A DNA stretch of 8,456 bases, taken from positions 1 through 8,456 of the forward strand of contig JAEZFY010000240.1 of NCBI GenBank assembly GCA_023417265.1. Direction: 5' to 3'. Position 1 is the first letter of the stretch; each line of letters opens with the position of its first letter. Source of the DNA: Actinomycetes bacterium. GTDB taxonomy: Bacteria; Actinomycetota; Acidimicrobiia; Acidimicrobiales; Ilumatobacteraceae. The position numbers were made by a program, and so were the translations under genes. Shown here one piece after another: positions 7,016 through 8,456 of the stretch. The notes under the pieces were generated by a model. It made no database searches and was not told the DNA's origin. It saw only the letters and a list, made by a program, of their open reading frames with translations.

Positions 7016-7036
7016 GTCGTCTTGCGAGATTCGCAA
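7002..7036. promoter_or_regulatory. Tandem palindromic operator TTGCGA-N3-TCGCAA
   Basis: TTGCGAGATTCGCAA at 7022-7036 is a perfect 6-3-6 inverted repeat. The 11-mer GAGATTCGCAA recurs 21 bases away at 7005-7015 within a slightly damaged copy of the same palindrome (one C missing). Two copies two helical turns apart covering and preceding the -35 of the flavoprotein gene suggest cooperative binding of dimeric regulators. The protein is not identifiable from the window; the site differs from the LacI-type operators nearby. Confidence 0.6.
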
Positions 7037-7046
7037 TGAGCGCTCA
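7037..7046. promoter_or_regulatory. Perfect palindrome TGAGCGCTCA
   Basis: A 10-base perfect palindrome abutting the TTGCGA operator, with another AGCGCT at 7048-7053. GAGCGCTC cores occur in operators of several LacI-family proteins, including the symmetric lac operator and actinobacterial CebR sites. A second one, GGAGCGCTCC, lies 82 bases away in the lacI leader. Confidence 0.4.
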
Positions 7047-7052
7047 CAGCGC

Positions 7053-7081
7053 TTGCATTCCCACCGCCGTCATGGCAACGT
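7053..7081 (+). promoter_or_regulatory. Possible lacI promoter
   Basis: A -35-like TTGCAT (7053-7058) is followed after 17 bases by CAACGT (7076-7081), a NANNNT-type -10. Its end overlaps the first bases of the LacI-type operator, so the transcript would start inside the operator, as expected for autorepression. Both hexamers are poor matches. Confidence 0.3.
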
Positions 7082-7098
7082 TGTAAACGTTCTCGACA
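7079..7098 (+). promoter_or_regulatory. LacI-type operator before the lacI gene
   Basis: Reads CGTTGTAAACGTTCTCGACA, the same 20 bases as in front of the pentonate dehydratase operon. It is flanked by CAACGTT at 7076-7082 and again at 7097-7103, 21 bases apart, so the lacI side carries additional half-sites absent from the other copy. This predicts autoregulation of the repressor. Confidence 0.8.
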
Positions 7099-7118
7099 AC
7101 GTTTGCGGTCCGGGGGAC

Positions 7119-7128
7119 GGAGCGCTCC
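7119..7128. promoter_or_regulatory. Perfect palindrome GGAGCGCTCC in the lacI leader
   Basis: A 10-base perfect palindrome with the same GAGCGCTC core as 7037-7046, located downstream of the TGTAAACGTT operator. The two could be looped together by a tetrameric regulator, but a chance palindrome in GC-rich DNA is possible. Confidence 0.35.
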
Positions 7129-7136
7129 CCGCGAGG

Positions 7137-7210
7137 AGAAGCAGCGGGAAAGGCAGCGGGGAACGCAGCGAGGGCAAGCCGCGAGGGAACGCAGCGAGAA
7201 GGCAACGAGG
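7137..7210 (+). repeat. Purine-rich tandem-like repeats in the lacI leader
   Basis: Five degenerate copies of a unit like RARNGCARCGRGG follow one another (near 7137, 7150, 7161, 7187 and 7199). The best pair is the identical 14-mer GGGAACGCAGCGAG at 7159-7172 and 7185-7198, offset by 26 bases. The stretch is almost free of T and very G/A-rich, unlike the neighbouring genes. It lies in the untranslated leader; an open frame through it lacks similarity to anything known. Confidence 0.6.
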
Positions 7211-7220
7211 GGAAGCGCAC

Positions 7221-7244
7221 ATGAACCGGGGGGTGATCGCGTGA
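7221..7244 (+). other. Possible seven-codon leader ORF coupled to lacI
   Basis: ATG at 7221 opens a frame encoding M-N-R-G-V-I-A whose TGA overlaps the lacI GTG as GTGA. GAGGGG at 7207-7212, eight bases before the ATG, is a reasonable ribosome site. It could couple translation into lacI, but an ORF this short could arise by chance. Confidence 0.3.
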
Positions 7245-8278
7245 CGGCAGGTCTCGGCTATGACGCCCGGGTCACGATCGCCGACGTGGCCGCCCGCGCC
7301 GGCGTGTCGATCGCCACCGTCTCGCGCGTCGTCAACGCCCGCTATGGCGTCGCCGAGACCACCGTCGCCAAAGTGCGCGAGGTGATCGCCGAGCTCGGTT
7401 ACGAGTCGAGCCTCGTCGCCCGCAGCCTGCGCAGCCAACGCACCAACGTGATTGCCGTGCTCGTGTCGGGCATCGAGCCGTTCAGCGCCGAACTGCTCAA
7501 GGGTGCCTGCCACGCCGTCGAGGACACCGGCTTCGACCTGATCGTCTACTCCGGTGGTATCAAGGGCCAGCCGGGTTGGGAGCGGCGCCACCTCGCCCGC
7601 CTCGCCGGCACCCTCGCCGACGGCACGATCCTCGTCGCCCCCACCGTGCTCGCCGCCCCGACCGAACACCCGATCGTGTCGGTCGACCCGCACGTCGGCG
7701 GTTCCACCCAGCCGGTCGTCGAGTCGCAGAACTTCGAGGGCGCGCTGGCGGCGACGCGCCACCTACTCGAACTCGGCCACCGCCGGATCGGGTTCCTCGG
7801 CGGGCGCTCCGACCTCGAGTCGGCGCGACGCCGCGAAGCCGGCTACCGCGCCGCCCACGCCGACGCCGGGGTGCCCGTCGATGAGGACCTCGTCACCGAG
7901 GGCAACTTCACCGAAGACTCCGCGGTCGCTCCCGCTCACGACCTGCTCACGCGTGCCGATCGCCCGACGGCGGTGTTCGCCGCCAACGACCTGATGGCCC
8001 TGCAGGTGGTCCGTGCCGCCGACGAACTCGGCCTGGCCGTGCCGGGCGACGTGTCGATCGTCGGCTTCGACAACATCCCCGAGTCGGCGATGGCCGACCC
8101 ACCGTTGACCACCGTCGATCAGCACATTCAGGCGCTCGGCCGCGAAGCCGTGCGGGTGCTCGTCGACCTGATCGAGCACCCCGACCGTCACGGCGCGCAC
8201 CGCCCGATCCATGTGACCCTGCCCACCGAACTCGTCGTCCGCCGCAGCACCGCCCCACCGGGCCAGGCGGCGCCGTGA
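7241..8278 (+). CDS. LacI/GalR-family transcriptional repressor, probable regulator of the pentonate genes
   Basis: 345 aa, normal family length. The N-terminal helix-turn-helix TIADVAARAGVSIATVSRVV (12-31) is followed by VNARYGVAETTVAKVREVI and the hinge helix LVARSLRSQRTN (58-69), whose leucine normally inserts in a central CpG. The rest is a periplasmic-binding-protein-like sugar domain, with GHRRIGFLGG, TAVFAANDLMALQVV and VSIVGFDNIPES as typical segments, and LTTVDQHIQALGREAV near the end. The recognition helix SIATVSRVVN differs from CcpA by one residue, and CcpA binds cre sites like those found three times here. The GTG at 7241 is chosen because it lies just before the HTH domain with GGGGGG (7228-7233) seven bases upstream; the frame stays open to 7103 but only through the repetitive leader. 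The effector is unknown, plausibly xylose, xylonate or another pentose derivative. Confidence 0.93.
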   Translation: MTAGLGYDARVTIADVAARAGVSIATVSRVVNARYGVAETTVAKVREVIAELGYESSLVARSLRSQRTNVIAVLVSGIEPFSAELLKGACHAVEDTGFDLIVYSGGIKGQPGWERRHLARLAGTLADGTILVAPTVLAAPTEHPIVSVDPHVGGSTQPVVESQNFEGALAATRHLLELGHRRIGFLGGRSDLESARRREAGYRAAHADAGVPVDEDLVTEGNFTEDSAVAPAHDLLTRADRPTAVFAANDLMALQVVRAADELGLAVPGDVSIVGFDNIPESAMADPPLTTVDQHIQALGREAVRVLVDLIEHPDRHGAHRPIHVTLPTELVVRRSTAPPGQAAP

Positions 8279-8304
8279 GGCCGCCCCGGCGATCCCGCGC
8301 GGCC
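8279..8304 (+). terminator. Weak stem-loop directly after lacI
   Basis: GGCCGC at 8279-8284 can pair with GCGGCC at 8299-8304 around a 14-base loop immediately after the lacI stop. There is no U tract and the stem is short, so it is only a weak terminator candidate. Confidence 0.22.
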
Positions 8305-8309
8305 GCTCC

Positions 8310-8323
8310 TGAAATCGTTTACA
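8310..8323 (+). promoter_or_regulatory. LacI-type (cre-like) operator before the exported-protein gene
   Basis: TGAAATCGTTTACA matches all fixed positions of the cre core TGNAANCGNWNNCA, with five of seven base pairs symmetric around the CpG. Its complement shares TGTAAACG and most following bases with the two 20-bp operators. It lies 49 bases before the ATG at 8373, in a gap of 94 bases after lacI. No clear -10 or -35 was recognised. Confidence 0.7.
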
Positions 8324-8372
8324 GAGCTCCAACCAACCCACCCGGTCACTCACCAACACAAGGGGGACAGTG

Positions 8373-8456
8373 ATGACCAACACGACAACCGTCCAACACC
8401 ACAACGGTCGACCTCGGTGGCGTCGCGGCGCTGCCGCGATCACCGTGCTCGGCCGC
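8373..8456 (+). CDS. Partial CDS with export-signal-like N-terminus, possibly a sugar ABC transporter binding protein
   Basis: Only the first 28 codons are present. They begin M-T-N-T-T-T-V-Q-H-H-N-G, then a basic stretch RPRWRRG followed by hydrophobic AAAITVLG, as in the n- and h-regions of a signal peptide or the start of a membrane anchor. AGGGGG at 8361-8366, six bases before the ATG, is a strong ribosome site; an in-frame GTG directly precedes the ATG. The gene follows lacI on the same strand with a cre-like operator between them. In actinobacteria a LacI-family gene is often followed by a sugar ABC transporter starting with its solute-binding protein, so that is the best guess, but it rests on context, not on visible domain sequence. 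Confidence 0.75.
   Translation, partial: MTNTTTVQHHNGRPRWRRGAAAITVLGR

Noticed and set aside
7037..7046. Similarity of TGAGCGCTCA to the symmetric E. coli lac operator
   Set aside because: The outer bases differ and no lactose genes are present; it is kept only as a generic LacI-family-like palindrome.
4661..7098. The 20-bp inverted copies as terminal inverted repeats of a mobile element or as invertible-segment ends
   Set aside because: There is no transposase or recombinase between them and no matching target-site duplications outside (CACGC versus ACGTT). Both copies sit in promoters and match a LacI-type operator.
7103..7240. An N-terminal extension of the LacI protein through the repeat leader
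   Set aside because: The extension is an Arg/Gln/Glu-rich repeat translation; LacI-family proteins begin just before the HTH, and the GTG at 7241 has a ribosome site.
5391..7244. A 617-codon plus-strand open frame antisense to the flavoprotein fusion
   Set aside because: It has the same shadow composition, runs through the intergenic operators and leader, and has no recognisable domain.

Overview
The window looks like chromosomal DNA of a very GC-rich actinobacterium. G/C-ending codons dominate, GTG starts are common, and long open frames run antisense to nearly every gene. The gene set would suit an Acidimicrobiia/Ilumatobacter-like organism, but that placement is inference only. No rRNA, tRNA, CRISPR array, transposase or phage gene was seen.

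Left part (1-4633, all minus strand): a tightly packed probable operon read right to left. It starts with a KdaD-like FAH-family 2-keto-3-deoxypentonate dehydratase and a YjhG/YagF-type sugar-acid dehydratase whose start overlaps the KdaD-like stop by 11 bp. These would be two consecutive steps of the oxidative non-phosphorylative (Weimberg-type) pentose route: pentonate -> 2-keto-3-deoxypentonate -> 2-oxoglutarate semialdehyde. An ABC exporter half with a degenerate ATPase site follows after 42 bp. A further gene starts in a 4-bp GTGA overlap and leaves the window; it is probably the exporter partner.

Middle (4752-6980): three genes without an obvious link to sugar use. They are a 73-aa amphi-Trp-domain protein (minus), a divergent 85-aa single-EF-hand protein (plus), and a 531-aa fusion of a thioredoxin-reductase-like flavoprotein with a class I SAM methyltransferase (minus). 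The fusion has a good leaderless promoter preceded by a tandem palindromic TTGCGA...TCGCAA element.

Right part (6981-8456, plus strand): a dense regulatory region, a LacI/GalR-family repressor, and the first 28 codons of a gene whose product begins like a secreted or lipid-anchored protein, probably a sugar-binding protein of a transporter.

The unifying observation is regulatory. A 20-bp sequence containing TGTAAACGTT lies in front of the KdaD-like/YjhG operon and, identically but inverted, in front of lacI. A third, related site (TGAAATCGTTTACA) precedes the exported-protein gene. All three resemble the cre-type operators bound by LacI-family proteins with the recognition helix S-[I/M]-A-T-V-S-R-V-V-N, which this repressor carries. 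The simplest model is a pentose or pentonate regulon (uptake, repressor, two catabolic dehydratases, perhaps an exporter) controlled by this repressor, with the amphi-Trp/EF-hand/flavoprotein block lying between its two arms.
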